A stretch of DNA of 64,000 nt from Saprospiraceae bacterium (GTDB lineage: Bacteria > Bacteroidota > Bacteroidia > Chitinophagales > Saprospiraceae), in NCBI GenBank assembly GCA_018057925.1, contig JAGPCT010000001.1, positions 124,001 to 188,000 of the forward strand, read 5' to 3'. Below the pieces are notes generated by a model. The model had not been told where the DNA came from. It searched no databases and saw only the letters and a list, made by a program, of their open reading frames with translations. Shown here piece by piece: positions 47,256-57,094 of the stretch (its first letter is position 1; every line of letters starts with the position of its first letter). Made by a program: the position numbers and the translations under genes.

Positions 47256-48125
47256 TTAATTTAATATTTCAATATAAAAAAGCAAGTCAGTATCCGGTTC
47301 AAGCTTTTCAAATACACCTGTAGATCCATACGCCAATTTGGAAGGGATACAAGCAGACACTTTTGCTCCTCGACGTAAAAGAGAAACAGCCTCACCTAAC
47401 CCTTCAATAATCCTTTGTGAGCCAACCACTAATTTAAATGGAACGCCCGTATCAAAAGTTCCATCAAAATACTTACCTTCCTTCGTTTCAATAGCATAAA
47501 ATAATATGCGAGCGACATCACCCTCTACAAATTTTTCCCCTTCTCCATCCTGATGTATTAATATGGTTAGTCCACTTTGAGTTTGAATGATTCTCTCAAA
47601 CTGCTGATTCTTATACTTCTGCAAATCCTGCTGAATCAATGTAGCAACCTGACTTTCTCGTCTTTTGACATTTTCTAAATCGCTTTGCTTTATAACTTCA
47701 ACTACTTTTAAGCGATAATTCACTTCTTTCCAGCTCTTCATAACCTCAGGCAGGTCATCCACTTGCTCTACAGGTTCATATAGGATCAAACTATCGCCTG
47801 CATGCATCATGGTCAAGCCTTCAACTACAGCTGTACCTGACATATCCTCTGCTTTACCTGGGATGACTATTTCAGGTCTTATAAAATGAAGTCTAGAATC
47901 TTCTATCAAAGAATCCTGATGCATTACCTGCATTTCAAAATAAACTAAATCTCCTTGATCAATAGTTGTGGTATCTCCAAGTGGGAATAATTTATAACGA
48001 TAACCGCTTTTAGTGTAAGTAATTTCGGGCTTATAATCCTTTCTCTCCTTCTTGCTTTTTTTATGTTGAGCTAAAACAATGAAAGGCATACCTATAAGGC
48101 ATAACAACCAAAATAATGTTTTCAT
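47256..48125 (-). CDS. FKBP-type peptidyl-prolyl isomerase (exported)
   Basis: 289 aa from the ATG at 48125; ten upstream residues are not needed and would displace the signal peptide (TLFWLLCLIGMPFIVLAQ). The C-terminal FKBP domain has GKYFDGTFDTGVPFKLVVGS, the GLGEAVSLLRRGAKVSACIPSKLAYG core and the end DLLFYIEILN. The N-terminal part resembles a second, degenerate FKBP unit (GDLVYFEMQVMHQDSLIEDS). Periplasmic folding role. It is a tandem paralogue of the next gene upstream. Confidence 0.88.
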   Translation of the reverse strand: MKTLFWLLCLIGMPFIVLAQHKKSKKERKDYKPEITYTKSGYRYKLFPLGDTTTIDQGDLVYFEMQVMHQDSLIEDSRLHFIRPEIVIPGKAEDMSGTAVVEGLTMMHAGDSLILYEPVEQVDDLPEVMKSWKEVNYRLKVVEVIKQSDLENVKRRESQVATLIQQDLQKYKNQQFERIIQTQSGLTILIHQDGEGEKFVEGDVARILFYAIETKEGKYFDGTFDTGVPFKLVVGSQRIIEGLGEAVSLLRRGAKVSACIPSKLAYGSTGVFEKLEPDTDLLFYIEILN

Positions 48126-48193
48126 ACGATAGCCCTTTAAAAAATCAGCCGTCACAATAATGCAACGGCTGATAAAATATATTTTAAATAAAT

Positions 48194-49033
48194 TTATTTC
48201 TGAATGTCAATATAAAACGCAAGTTCAGAATTAGGAGCAATCATGCCCGGAATGCCTTGCTCTCCATAAGCCAATGCACTTGGAATAAACACAATTGCTT
48301 TAGTTCCTTTCTTGAAGAGCAATAACGCTTCTTCCCATCCCGGAATTACTTGACCCGCACCTACCGGAACCTTAAATGTTGTTCCACGACCGAATGAACT
48401 ATCAAATTTCTTTCCATCAGCGACAGTTGCACCATAATAATGAACCGGTACAGATTCACCTTTTTGAACCATAGGACCACTTCCATCGCTAATAATTACA
48501 TATTTAAGTCCGGTTGCAGTCGATTTCAAATCCTTGATAGTATTGGCTTTGTAATCAGCTATGTATTTAACCATCTCCTTTTCAACGGAAGGTTCAAGAT
48601 CTTTTACAACTTGCTTATCCTTATCAGTCAACACGCTATGTACTTTGATACAATAAGTAATCTCTTTCCAATCCTTCATATTATCCGGCAGACCCTTAAC
48701 TGTATCTATTCTTTCTTTAATAACAATGCTATCTCCACTTCTCATCAATCTCAATGCATCCACTACCGGATTTGGTGTAGTCACCAATGAATCAGCGGGC
48801 AAAACAAACTCCGGCTTAACCGGGCTCTTTCGAGAATCCTGCAAAACAGAATCTTTGTATTTAATCTCCATATCGAAATTAACCAAATCGTTGACCTGAA
48901 TTAAGTCACCGCTACCCGTCTTAAATAATGTGTACGAATAACCGTTCTTGGTTACACTTTCTTTTGCATCTTGCTTACATGATATCATACCGACAACAAA
49001 AGCAAACAGTATAAAAACTGAAAATTTTTTCAT
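48194..49033 (-). CDS. FKBP-type peptidyl-prolyl isomerase lipoprotein
   Basis: 279 aa. A lipoprotein signal (FSVFILFAFVVGMISCK) anchors it in the envelope. The C-terminal FKBP domain has GESVPVHYYGATVADGKKFD, GRGTTFKVPVGAGQVIPGWE and FIPSALAYGEQGIPGMIAPN. The N-terminal half is again a degenerate FKBP-like unit (NDLVNFDMEIKYKDSVLQDS). It has the fuller active-site set of the two tandem paralogues. Confidence 0.92.
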   Translation of the reverse strand: MKKFSVFILFAFVVGMISCKQDAKESVTKNGYSYTLFKTGSGDLIQVNDLVNFDMEIKYKDSVLQDSRKSPVKPEFVLPADSLVTTPNPVVDALRLMRSGDSIVIKERIDTVKGLPDNMKDWKEITYCIKVHSVLTDKDKQVVKDLEPSVEKEMVKYIADYKANTIKDLKSTATGLKYVIISDGSGPMVQKGESVPVHYYGATVADGKKFDSSFGRGTTFKVPVGAGQVIPGWEEALLLFKKGTKAIVFIPSALAYGEQGIPGMIAPNSELAFYIDIQK

Positions 49034-49052
49034 AAAATGAATTTCAAATGAT

Positions 49053-50066
49053 TTAATATGATTTTAATATTTCTTCCTTATTTTTTTCAATAGCCTCTTC
49101 AAATAGAGCAATTGCATGTTTCAGACTACTATATATAGCACCGCCTGAAGCATTTCGATGTCCTCCTCCCTTATAATATTCTGAAGCCATCTGTTGTACC
49201 GAGAAATCTCCTTTTGAACGAAGTGATATCTTGACAATGTTAGGTTGTTCTGTTATAAATCCTGCAACATTAACCGTATCCAGTCTAAGTAAATAATTTA
49301 CAATACCCTCTGTATCACCACGTTGGATATTAAAATCCAGATAGTCTTTTTTACTTAGGTAAATTAATCCTGACTTCAGATCCGGATAAATAATCATTCT
49401 ATTGGAGAGACAATGACCCAATAGTTTCAGCCATTTTTCTTGCTCGTGGTTATTTAATCTATCTTGAACATACTTTATATCCCCACCTTGTGCAACTATT
49501 TCTGAGGTATGCAATAAAGTCATTGCGTTCAAGCTAAATTTGAAAGAACCTGTATCCGTGATAATACCAACCAACAAAGCATCTAAAGTATCAACATTCA
49601 GTGCACTCAACCAATCAGCCTCTTTAAAGACTTTATACATCAGTTCACACGTACTGCTTACTTCTTCCGGCTCGGAAATAGTTATGTGTGCAAAACTATC
49701 GGGATACAAATGATGATCTATTAATACGATTTTCGCTTTGGATGCAGCAATAGCTTCACCCATTTTATCTACCCGATCTAACGAATTGTAATCCAAGCAA
49801 AACACCACATCCGCATTTTCAATAGCATTCAATACACCTTCTTTATCAATATCATAAATAAGAATATCTTCTGTGCCCTTTAAAAAGGAAAGAACTTCAG
49901 GAAATTCTGAAGGTAATGCTACTGTTACAGAATGAAATTTCTTTTCCAGAACATGCCGTAATGCAAGAGAAGATCCTACTGCATCGCCATCCGGATTCCT
50001 GTGTGATGTAATCACTACATTCTTCGGCTGGTTAAGAATTTGCAATAAATCTTTTACTTCCTGCAT
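49053..50066 (-). CDS. DHH/DHHA1 phosphoesterase (NrnA-like)
   Basis: 337 aa. DHH motifs: SHRNPDGDAVGSSLAL near the N-terminus, FCLDYNSLDR, and LIDHHLYPDSFA. The DHHA1 C-terminus has GGGHRNASGGAIYS. The family hydrolyses short oligonucleotides (nanoRNA), 3'-phosphoadenosine 5'-phosphate or cyclic dinucleotide products. All metal-binding residues are present. It is the first gene of the four-gene transcript ending with prfB. Confidence 0.93.
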   Translation of the reverse strand: MQEVKDLLQILNQPKNVVITSHRNPDGDAVGSSLALRHVLEKKFHSVTVALPSEFPEVLSFLKGTEDILIYDIDKEGVLNAIENADVVFCLDYNSLDRVDKMGEAIAASKAKIVLIDHHLYPDSFAHITISEPEEVSSTCELMYKVFKEADWLSALNVDTLDALLVGIITDTGSFKFSLNAMTLLHTSEIVAQGGDIKYVQDRLNNHEQEKWLKLLGHCLSNRMIIYPDLKSGLIYLSKKDYLDFNIQRGDTEGIVNYLLRLDTVNVAGFITEQPNIVKISLRSKGDFSVQQMASEYYKGGGHRNASGGAIYSSLKHAIALFEEAIEKNKEEILKSY

Positions 50067-50274
50067 TTTGCTTTTGGTTAAAATTGTTATTCAACAAACT
50101 GTGTGACAAATAGTTGAAAACAACTTCTCTGCATTTCTTGAAAACAGCCGCAAAAGTCGCATTTTTTTCACTTATAAAAAAATAAATTTATATATAATCC
50201 CTTTTATCAGGTAATTTACAACCCAAATTGAAGAGCAATTGTAATTAAACCTCTCAATATTTTATTTTTTCAGT

Positions 50275-50282
50275 TAATTTTG
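50275..50282 (+). promoter_or_regulatory. -7 promoter element of ndk
   Basis: TAATTTTG fits TAnnTTTG, 26 nt before the ndk ATG. No TTG was found at the -33 distance. The remaining 240 bp divergent spacer has no gene. Confidence 0.45.
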
Positions 50283-50307
50283 CGCCACAATACAAAAAAA
50301 GTAAAAA

Positions 50308-50727
50308 ATGGTAACTAACAGAACTTTTACAATGATTAAGCCGGATGCGGTTAAGAATGGTCATATTGGAGCTATTCTTGCACAAATTAACGCTGCTGGC
50401 TTTCGTATCGTTGCAATGAAATTGACACATCTTTCAAAAGAAAAAGCCGGAAAGTTTTATGAAATACATAAAGAAAGGCCTTTTTATGGTGAATTAGTAG
50501 ATTTTATGTCCTCCGGACCCATCGTAGCTGCTATCCTTGAAAAAGATAATGCAGTGGCAGATTTCCGTACCCTAATTGGTGCGACTGACCCTTCAAAAGC
50601 GGATGCCGGAACAATCAGGGCACTCTACGCTCAAAGTGTGGGTGAAAATGCTGTCCATGGCTCTGATTCGGACGAGAATGCACTCATCGAAGGCTCTTTC
50701 CACTTTGCAGGAGTTGAAGAATTTTAG
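50308..50727 (+). CDS. ndk: Nucleoside diphosphate kinase
   Basis: 139 aa, the usual size. It balances NTP and dNTP pools. The phospho-His is His117 in [39 protein letters not shown] and the Kpn-loop region [16 protein letters not shown] are canonical. The next gene starts 3 bp after the stop. Confidence 0.97.
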   Translation: MVTNRTFTMIKPDAVKNGHIGAILAQINAAGFRIVAMKLTHLSKEKAGKFYEIHKERPFYGELVDFMSSGPIVAAILEKDNAVADFRTLIGATDPSKADAGTIRALYAQSVGENAVHGSDSDENALIEGSFHFAGVEEF

Positions 50728-50730
50728 AAT

Positions 50731-51714
50731 ATGTTGATTAAAAGGCTTGAACGTTTACTTCAATTAAAGATTGTTGAAAACACAGTGCTTTTTTTTCTAC
50801 TTTTAGGGGTAACTATAACCATATTTACCCCTAATATTTCAATTTTTAAAACAGGTGCAGAATTAGCTAATCAATCCATGTTGGCATACCTTGGATTAAG
50901 CTTATTTTTTCTCGTTTTCAACCAAAAAAGGTTGATGGTTGTTGCGATGATCTGTACATGTATATTTGCTTTTTACCTAAAAGAAACAACAGATTCCCGA
51001 ATCCGTTATTCTTCACCCAACCAAGAGGAAAAATTAAGAATATCATTGATAAATCTGACTTCTTTTGATTCTCCCCCAAACAAAGTTTTGAAAGAAATAT
51101 CAGACAAAGATTTTGATTTTATTATTTTTCAAGAATATACACCTAACTGGAAAGGCATCATCTCTAAGCTCATTGGCATTAAGTATCGTTATCAAGTCGC
51201 TATTCCAAGAATTGATTTTTATGGAATTAAAGTATTCTCTAAATACCCAATTAATAAAGTCGATACCTTTTTTGTCCAAAATGCCTTGCTTTTGAAAACG
51301 CAAATTCAAAAAAATCATCGCAATTTTGACATTGTTACTACATATCTTGCACCATCTATAGACTCAGCCTCTTCAGCATCCGCTCAAGAACAATTAAATC
51401 TGTTAAGCAAGTTTTCCTCAACCGATTCCATCCCTTTAATAGTTGCAGGAATATTCAATTTAGTACCTTGGTGCAGTGAAATTCAAAATTTTAAAAAAGA
51501 AGCTAATCTGATTGAAGCAAGGAGAGGTTATCTGCCGACAATGCACAAAAACACGGACGGTATTTTCGCAAAACCTGTCACACATTTCTTTTATAATGAC
51601 CGATTGGAATGTAATAATTTCAAAATATCTTCCTTTCAGAATGATGAAATAGGCATAGAAGCAAAATTTCAGATTAAATCCGATAAAGTTCCCGAAGTAA
51701 TACCTTTTCAATAA
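50731..51714 (+). CDS. Membrane-anchored EEP-fold protein, probably inactive
   Basis: 327 aa. Two or three hydrophobic segments (about residues 18-35, 50-63 and 68-82) precede a soluble domain that follows the endonuclease/exonuclease/phosphatase fold: IIFQEYTP (Glu135), YGIKVFSKYPI, then TTYLAPS where the family has TTHLAP (Tyr205 for His), and VAGIFNLVPW where it has GDFN (Ile241 for Asp). The terminal SDH motif is absent. Four of the catalytic positions are therefore gone or doubtful. It follows ndk by 3 bp. Function unknown. Confidence 0.75.
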   Translation: MLIKRLERLLQLKIVENTVLFFLLLGVTITIFTPNISIFKTGAELANQSMLAYLGLSLFFLVFNQKRLMVVAMICTCIFAFYLKETTDSRIRYSSPNQEEKLRISLINLTSFDSPPNKVLKEISDKDFDFIIFQEYTPNWKGIISKLIGIKYRYQVAIPRIDFYGIKVFSKYPINKVDTFFVQNALLLKTQIQKNHRNFDIVTTYLAPSIDSASSASAQEQLNLLSKFSSTDSIPLIVAGIFNLVPWCSEIQNFKKEANLIEARRGYLPTMHKNTDGIFAKPVTHFFYNDRLECNNFKISSFQNDEIGIEAKFQIKSDKVPEVIPFQ

Positions 51715-51783
51715 AAGAATCTAATTTTATTTTTATTTAAGCATTAAAATTGTACATATTTGCAGAAAAATCAAAATCTACAA

Positions 51784-52512
51784 ATGATAATTTTATATTT
51801 TTTTCTTGCACATTGGTTTTTATCGCTTTTTGCTCAGACCTTCTTCCTGCACCGCTATTCGAGCCATAAAATGTTTAAATTATCCCCTTTCACAGAAAAA
51901 TTCTTCTATTTTTTAACCTTTCTGACTCAAGGCTCATCCTTTTTAAATCCGAGAGCCTATGCTATTATGCATCGCATGCATCATGCTTATAGCGATACCG
52001 AAAAGGATCCACATTCACCCCATTTCTTTAAAGATGTTTTTTCAATGATGTGGAAAACAAAAGAAATATATAACGACTTTGTCAAAAGGTTAAAAGAACC
52101 GGAGCCTGAATTTAAAGGCAATTATCCTGTTTGGCCATGGTTGGATAAAATCGGCGATAGCTGGATTACAAGAATTGCTTTTGGTATTGGATATACTGCT
52201 TTTTATATTGCCTTTGCTCCCAATTATTGGTTCTTCCTCTTGCTCCCAATCCATTATTTAATGGGTCCTATACAAGGAGCATTAGTCAATTGGTGTGGAC
52301 ACAAATACGGTTACAGTAACTTTGACAATGGCGACCATTCCAAAAACACAACACCATGGGGCTTTCTTATGCTGGGTGAATTATTCCAAAACAATCATCA
52401 TAAATATCCCAATAGCCCTAAATTCGCCAAAAAATGGTTTGAAATCGATCCTACTTTTTATATCATGAGATTAATGGATAGCTTAAAAATTATTCAACTT
52501 AGAAAGAAATAG
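51784..52512 (+). CDS. Acyl-CoA (fatty acid) desaturase
   Basis: 242 aa from the ATG at 51784; an in-frame TTG at 51760 sits inside the likely -7 box (CATATTTG). Membrane di-iron desaturase with histidine boxes FLHRYSSHK, MHRMHHAYSD and NNHHKYPNSP, plus WCGHKYGY. Four membrane segments surround them. Delta-9-type desaturation of acyl chains for membrane fluidity is the family role. Confidence 0.92.
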   Translation: MIILYFFLAHWFLSLFAQTFFLHRYSSHKMFKLSPFTEKFFYFLTFLTQGSSFLNPRAYAIMHRMHHAYSDTEKDPHSPHFFKDVFSMMWKTKEIYNDFVKRLKEPEPEFKGNYPVWPWLDKIGDSWITRIAFGIGYTAFYIAFAPNYWFFLLLPIHYLMGPIQGALVNWCGHKYGYSNFDNGDHSKNTTPWGFLMLGELFQNNHHKYPNSPKFAKKWFEIDPTFYIMRLMDSLKIIQLRKK

Positions 52513-52680
52513 TAGTCTTTTTGAATGATTTGATTCCCTATAAAATGGAATTTCAAACAATTGAATAAAATTTTATCATATTTCAAGTGACTTCTGAATC
52601 ATTTCTCGTCTGAATAATACAAAGCGAAGGATTTTGACCTCAATCAAAATCAATAGCTTTGGGTAGTAAAGTGTTAGTTT

Positions 52681-52707
52681 AGCCGGTTCTTTTGAGCCGG
52701 CTTTTTT
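52681..52707 (+). terminator. Candidate terminator after the desaturase
   Basis: AGCCGG, a 10 nt loop and CCGGCT followed by six T. It lies 168 bp after the desaturase stop and just before the convergent prmA. The stem is short. Confidence 0.55.
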
Positions 52708-52712
52708 AATTC

Positions 52713-53555
52713 TTATACCTTACTAAATCTTGCGATTATCCAATCCCCATTTTGGATATGTTTGTCATATTTTAACAAATGATCTTGTGCTGCCAACCTG
52801 ATTTCCTTCAAGTTTTTTTCAAAAAACCCTGAAAACAATAAAATTCCATTCGTTTTCAATGCTTTAGACAATTTATCAATGTTGTCCAAGATGACATTTG
52901 CCGTAATATTCGCTAATACAACATCATAATCAGCTTCCATCTTTATTAATTCACCTCCACCATGATAAGGAGTTACATTATGTATGTCATTTAGCTCAAA
53001 GTTTTCCAACATATTATCGAAAGCCGGCGCTTCAATATCAATTGCATCAATTGTTGCAGCACCTTGAATCGAAGCGTATATAGCAAGCAAACCTGTTCCG
53101 CTTCCAAAATCCAACACTTTTGACCCCTGCAAATTAATTTGGCTCATCATCGTGATCATACCGCTTGTCGTATGGTGATGTCCCGTACCAAATGCCATCT
53201 TAGGAGCAATATATATAACTTTTCCGGTCACTTCGACATCCTGATGAAAGGGAGCTATTATTGTACAAATATCTTGTATAAATACCGGATTGAAATTGGA
53301 TTCCCACTCTGAATTCCAATCTCTTGATTCCATCTCAACCAGCGAAAAACTTAGACCAAAATCCAAACATATACGTTGAACTTCTCCAACAACTTGCTCC
53401 GTCAATTGTGAATTTTCAATGTAGGCAAGAAGTTTTCCTCCATCTTCCATGAAACTGTTAAATGGCAAATCTTCCAATAAGGCTATTAATACCTCACCAT
53501 CAAAATCTTTTAAATCAATGTTACATTCTGTCCAATTTCCATATTTTGATTCCAT
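52713..53555 (-). CDS. prmA: Ribosomal protein L11 methyltransferase
   Basis: 280 aa. SAM-binding motif I is KVLDFGSGTGLLAIYASI with the family follow-up DAIDIEAPAFDN and NITANVILDN (the NPxY-like site). The motif MAFGTGHHHTTSGMI is diagnostic for PrmA. It trimethylates L11. The 259 bp upstream spacer has no gene; at 53770-53815 a weak relic of the interspersed repeat may exist. Confidence 0.94.
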   Translation of the reverse strand: MESKYGNWTECNIDLKDFDGEVLIALLEDLPFNSFMEDGGKLLAYIENSQLTEQVVGEVQRICLDFGLSFSLVEMESRDWNSEWESNFNPVFIQDICTIIAPFHQDVEVTGKVIYIAPKMAFGTGHHHTTSGMITMMSQINLQGSKVLDFGSGTGLLAIYASIQGAATIDAIDIEAPAFDNMLENFELNDIHNVTPYHGGGELIKMEADYDVVLANITANVILDNIDKLSKALKTNGILLFSGFFEKNLKEIRLAAQDHLLKYDKHIQNGDWIIARFSKV

Positions 53556-53814
53556 TCTATTTTCTTTTTCTCATTAAAAAATGAATCCACATACATTCAA
53601 GATCCTTAACACTTTACTCCGGCTCAATTTATGCCTGATATATTATGTCCGTATTACACCTGGATTTTATTTATCGTATCGAAATAGATAATTCTGCCTA
53701 ATTTACAAATCTAACAGACTATCTATATTTTATTTATACATTAATTAATTTATAATGTAATAAAAGTATAATGCTGATTGTCTTGTTTTTAATGTCGATT
53801 TACATTGATTCGAC

Positions 53815-54687
53815 CTACCGATTATGGTAAGCCTGAATTGTATTTTTTATCAAGCTTACTATCGTCATGAGCCCGATTCCACCCGGCACCGGCGTTATCC
53901 ACTCGGCTTTATCTTTGATAGCTTCAAAATCTACATCGCCAACCAAACGGCTCCCTGTTCGTGAACTTTGATCTTCAATACGATTTATCCCCACATCGAA
54001 GATAATAACACCGTCTTTAACCATATCTGCCTTTACATAATGAGGTATTCCAATGGCTGCAACGATTACATCTGCGCTCTGTAGCTCCTTCTCTATATCT
54101 TTACTCCGTGAATGCAACAAAGTCACAGTAGCATTGCCATATTTAGCTTTACGCGACAAGAGAATTGATATAGGTGTACCCACAATATCACTTCTTCCTA
54201 AGACCGCCACTTTTTTTCCAGAAAGATTTAATTTCAAATATTCAATCAATAAAATTATTCCGTAAGGCGTGGCGGGTAAAAAGGCTGGCAGTCCCAGTGC
54301 CATTTTTCCAAAATTCGTTGGATGAAAACCATCAACATCCTTTGCTGGATCGATTTCCATCAGCAAAGCTTGTGCATCAAGATGGGCAGGCAAAGGAAGC
54401 TGTAAAATAAACCCATCAACGTTATCATCTTCATTCAACCGGTGGATTGTATCTATTAGTTTCGATTGGGTTATTTCAGCATCAAAATGGAGCAATGTAC
54501 TGGTTATGCCCAATTCATCACATACCTTAACCTTATTGCCGACATAAGCTTTACTCGCTGGATTGTCTCCAACCATTATTGCAGCCAGATGAGGCGATCT
54601 ATTTCCCTTGGATACAATTTGACTAACCTCATCTTTGAGTATTGCCTTCATCTCCTTACTTATTTTGCGCACATTTAATTCCGCCAT
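53815..54687 (-). CDS. folD: Methylene-THF dehydrogenase/cyclohydrolase
   Basis: 290 aa bifunctional enzyme of one-carbon metabolism. SPHLAAIMVGDNPASKAYV, GFILQLPLPAHLD (with PLPAH), VLGRSDIVGTPISILL and TPVPGGIGLMTIVSLI are canonical. Catalytic Lys is in SKAYVGNKVK. It fits with gcvP and fmt, which respectively make and use one-carbon folates, though they are not in one operon. Confidence 0.97.
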   Translation of the reverse strand: MAELNVRKISKEMKAILKDEVSQIVSKGNRSPHLAAIMVGDNPASKAYVGNKVKVCDELGITSTLLHFDAEITQSKLIDTIHRLNEDDNVDGFILQLPLPAHLDAQALLMEIDPAKDVDGFHPTNFGKMALGLPAFLPATPYGIILLIEYLKLNLSGKKVAVLGRSDIVGTPISILLSRKAKYGNATVTLLHSRSKDIEKELQSADVIVAAIGIPHYVKADMVKDGVIIFDVGINRIEDQSSRTGSRLVGDVDFEAIKDKAEWITPVPGGIGLMTIVSLIKNTIQAYHNR

Positions 54688-54816
54688 AATATTCTGTTAT
54701 AATGAAACTCTATTTTAACCGGCAAACTACAAATAAATTCGAAAATTTGATAATTTCAATCCCGTTATTATGAACTTTGACGTTATATCTCTTGTTTCAT
54801 TGTCTAAATTTTCAAT

Positions 54817-55287
54817 ATGTCTAAATTATTTTCTTCAGAAGCTTTAATAAGATTCTCTGACTGCGACCCTATGGGACATCTCAATAACATGAGATATTTA
54901 GATTACTTTCTCAATGCCCGAGAAGACCATCTTTTGAAATATGCCGATTTTGATATTTATCAACACGTCAAGAATACCGGCCACATTTGGGTTATGTTTC
55001 AGAATAAAATAACATACCTCAAACCGGTATTTTACAACAACTTTGTCACCATAACCAGTCAGGTAATTCAAGTTACCCCCAAGTCAATTCAGGTTGAAAT
55101 GCAGATGAAAGATGCTAAATCCGGAGAATTGCAATGTATCTTATGGATGATAGCCGTTTATTTTGATGTCAAAAACAATAAAAGTGCCATACATCAACCG
55201 GAAATTACGTCCATGTTACACAGCTTTCTTGAACCGGTAGAACAAACAACCTTTGATGAAAGAGTGAAATCCTTGCAAAATAGGTAA
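54817..55287 (+). CDS. 4HBT-type acyl-CoA thioesterase
   Basis: 156 aa hot-dog fold. FSDCDPMGHLNNMRYLDYFL contains the catalytic-type Asp of the 4HBT motif, and FQNKITYLKPVFYNNFVTI is typical. Substrate chain length unknown. It is divergent from folD, 130 bp apart. Confidence 0.88.
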   Translation: MSKLFSSEALIRFSDCDPMGHLNNMRYLDYFLNAREDHLLKYADFDIYQHVKNTGHIWVMFQNKITYLKPVFYNNFVTITSQVIQVTPKSIQVEMQMKDAKSGELQCILWMIAVYFDVKNNKSAIHQPEITSMLHSFLEPVEQTTFDERVKSLQNR

Positions 55288-55317
55288 CGTATTGATTTTA
55301 TCCTAACTTATAATCTT

Positions 55318-56310
55318 ATGTCAAAGAAACTAATTGTTATTACTTTCTTCTTATTGTCATTTTTCCAATTCCTTTTTGCTCAGGATGTAAAAAATATAGA
55401 CTATTCTAACCCCGACAATTGGGCAGCTCTGCCTCAAAAAAGAGATAATGCAGACCTGATACCCGGTAATATTGGTACAGACCTTCAAGGAGACAGCAAA
55501 GTCGATGTTTTCTTTGTTTATCCCACCTCCTACACCAATGCATTAAAAGATGGTAAATGGAATGCAGATATCGACGACATACAAATAAACAACGAAACTG
55601 ATGAAAATTCCATCAAATATCAAGCAAGCCTTTTCAATCAAGTTGGTAAAATTTATGCTCCTCGGTATCGACAAGCACACATTTCAGTATATTTTACCGC
55701 AAATAGAGATACTGCATTAAAAGCATTGGATTTCGCCTATCAGGATGTTAAATCAGCTTTTGACTACTATATTCACAACTATAATCAAGGCAGACCTTTT
55801 ATCATTGCATCCCATTCGCAAGGTACAACACATGCTATTCGACTTATTAAAGAATGTATTGAAGGGAAATCCATTGAAAAACAAATGGTAGTTGCCTATC
55901 TTGCCGGCATGCCTTTGGATTCGGGATATTTGGCAACTCCTGCCTGTGATTTTCCCGATCAATTTCATTGCACTTGCAGCTGGCGGACATTTATCCATGA
56001 CTATACACCGGAATATGTGACCATTGAAAACACAACGATAGTAACAAATCCAATTAGCTGGCTATCCAATACTGACTACACTGCTTGGAAAGAACACAAA
56101 GGGGCTGTACTAAAGGATTTTAAAAAGGTCAGACCGGGCATTATCTCAGCAAAGAGAGCAGGTAATATCCTCTGGATAAAAGAACCTAAAATAAAAGGTT
56201 TTCGTCTATTGAAAATTAAAAATTTCCATATCGGAGATTACAACTTGTTTTATAAGGATATTCAAGAAAATGCAATTCTAAGGAGTAATGCCTTTCTAAA
56301 AAGCCTTTAG
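55318..56310 (+). CDS. DUF3089 family secreted protein
   Basis: 330 aa. A signal peptide (IVITFFLLSFFQFLFAQ) leads. DUF3089 marks: DVFFVYPTSYT, IYAPRYRQ, and the serine-hydrolase-like elbow FIIASHSQGTTHAIRLI. The family has an alpha/beta-hydrolase look; His and Asp partners are not certain here. Its stop overlaps the convergent PAP2 gene by 4 bp. Confidence 0.85.
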   Translation: MSKKLIVITFFLLSFFQFLFAQDVKNIDYSNPDNWAALPQKRDNADLIPGNIGTDLQGDSKVDVFFVYPTSYTNALKDGKWNADIDDIQINNETDENSIKYQASLFNQVGKIYAPRYRQAHISVYFTANRDTALKALDFAYQDVKSAFDYYIHNYNQGRPFIIASHSQGTTHAIRLIKECIEGKSIEKQMVVAYLAGMPLDSGYLATPACDFPDQFHCTCSWRTFIHDYTPEYVTIENTTIVTNPISWLSNTDYTAWKEHKGAVLKDFKKVRPGIISAKRAGNILWIKEPKIKGFRLLKIKNFHIGDYNLFYKDIQENAILRSNAFLKSL

Positions 56311-56891
56311 ACCCTTGGAACAGAAGTCATGAACTCCGGAAAAAGCCGCTTTGTGCCTAACGCAAAACCCCATCCAATTATTCCGCCTACGACAAATCCA
56401 CATATAACATCCAGTGGATAATGTACGCCAACATATACTTGGGCAAACCCTATTATAACAGCCCACAAAATCCACCATTGGTGAAACTTACCCATTCTAT
56501 TCTTAAACAAAAAATATAAAAATACTGCCATAGCCATGTGATTGACAGCATGGCTGGATACAAAGCCGTATTTTCCGCCGCAATTGACCAATAAATCAAA
56601 ATCTGGATTATCCATCAAAGTATGACAAGGCCTAAGCCTTTGAAAAATATTCTTGAACAAGTGAACACTTATTAAATCAGAAACACCTACACAACTTCCT
56701 AAAATGGCAACCAATATCAATCCTCTTGTTTTCCACCATTTTATAAATATGTATATAATTAATATATAAAGTGGTATCCAAAAAGTCGGTTTACGTAGCC
56801 ACGGAATTATTGTATCCCCAACAGTGCTATGCATATTGCTATGTATCCATAAAATCACTTCTTTATCCCAACTCAAAATCTGTTCTATCAT
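56307..56891 (-). CDS. PAP2 family phosphatase
   Basis: 194 aa membrane enzyme with about six helices. Motif 1 KNIFQRLRPCHT (K-x6-RP), motif 2 YGFVSSHAVNH and motif 3 VYVGVHYPLDVICG hold the catalytic Arg and His residues. It dephosphorylates lipid phosphates such as undecaprenyl diphosphate or phosphatidic acid; which one is not predictable. Confidence 0.9.
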   Translation of the reverse strand: MIEQILSWDKEVILWIHSNMHSTVGDTIIPWLRKPTFWIPLYILIIYIFIKWWKTRGLILVAILGSCVGVSDLISVHLFKNIFQRLRPCHTLMDNPDFDLLVNCGGKYGFVSSHAVNHMAMAVFLYFLFKNRMGKFHQWWILWAVIIGFAQVYVGVHYPLDVICGFVVGGIIGWGFALGTKRLFPEFMTSVPRV

Positions 56892-57094
56892 TTTTCAGAG
56901 CACTATTATTCGAATATTTAATAGTTTAAGCAAGACTATACTTCACGTTTACATGAAATGATTCAAATATAATTCAAACTTCAAGAATAAATCATCCTAT
57001 TTGGAAAAAATAATTGCAAGCAAATATTCAATTAGGCAATTCCGATAAGACACATACTCTTGGGTAATTACATTTCTCCGACCCGAATCTTTCT

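Noticed and set aside
53757..53815. Possible ninth relic of the 155 bp repeat (TATAATGCTGATTG, GTCGATTTACATTGATTCG)
   Set aside because: Only a few short matches and no terminal repeats; kept as a note in the prmA entry.
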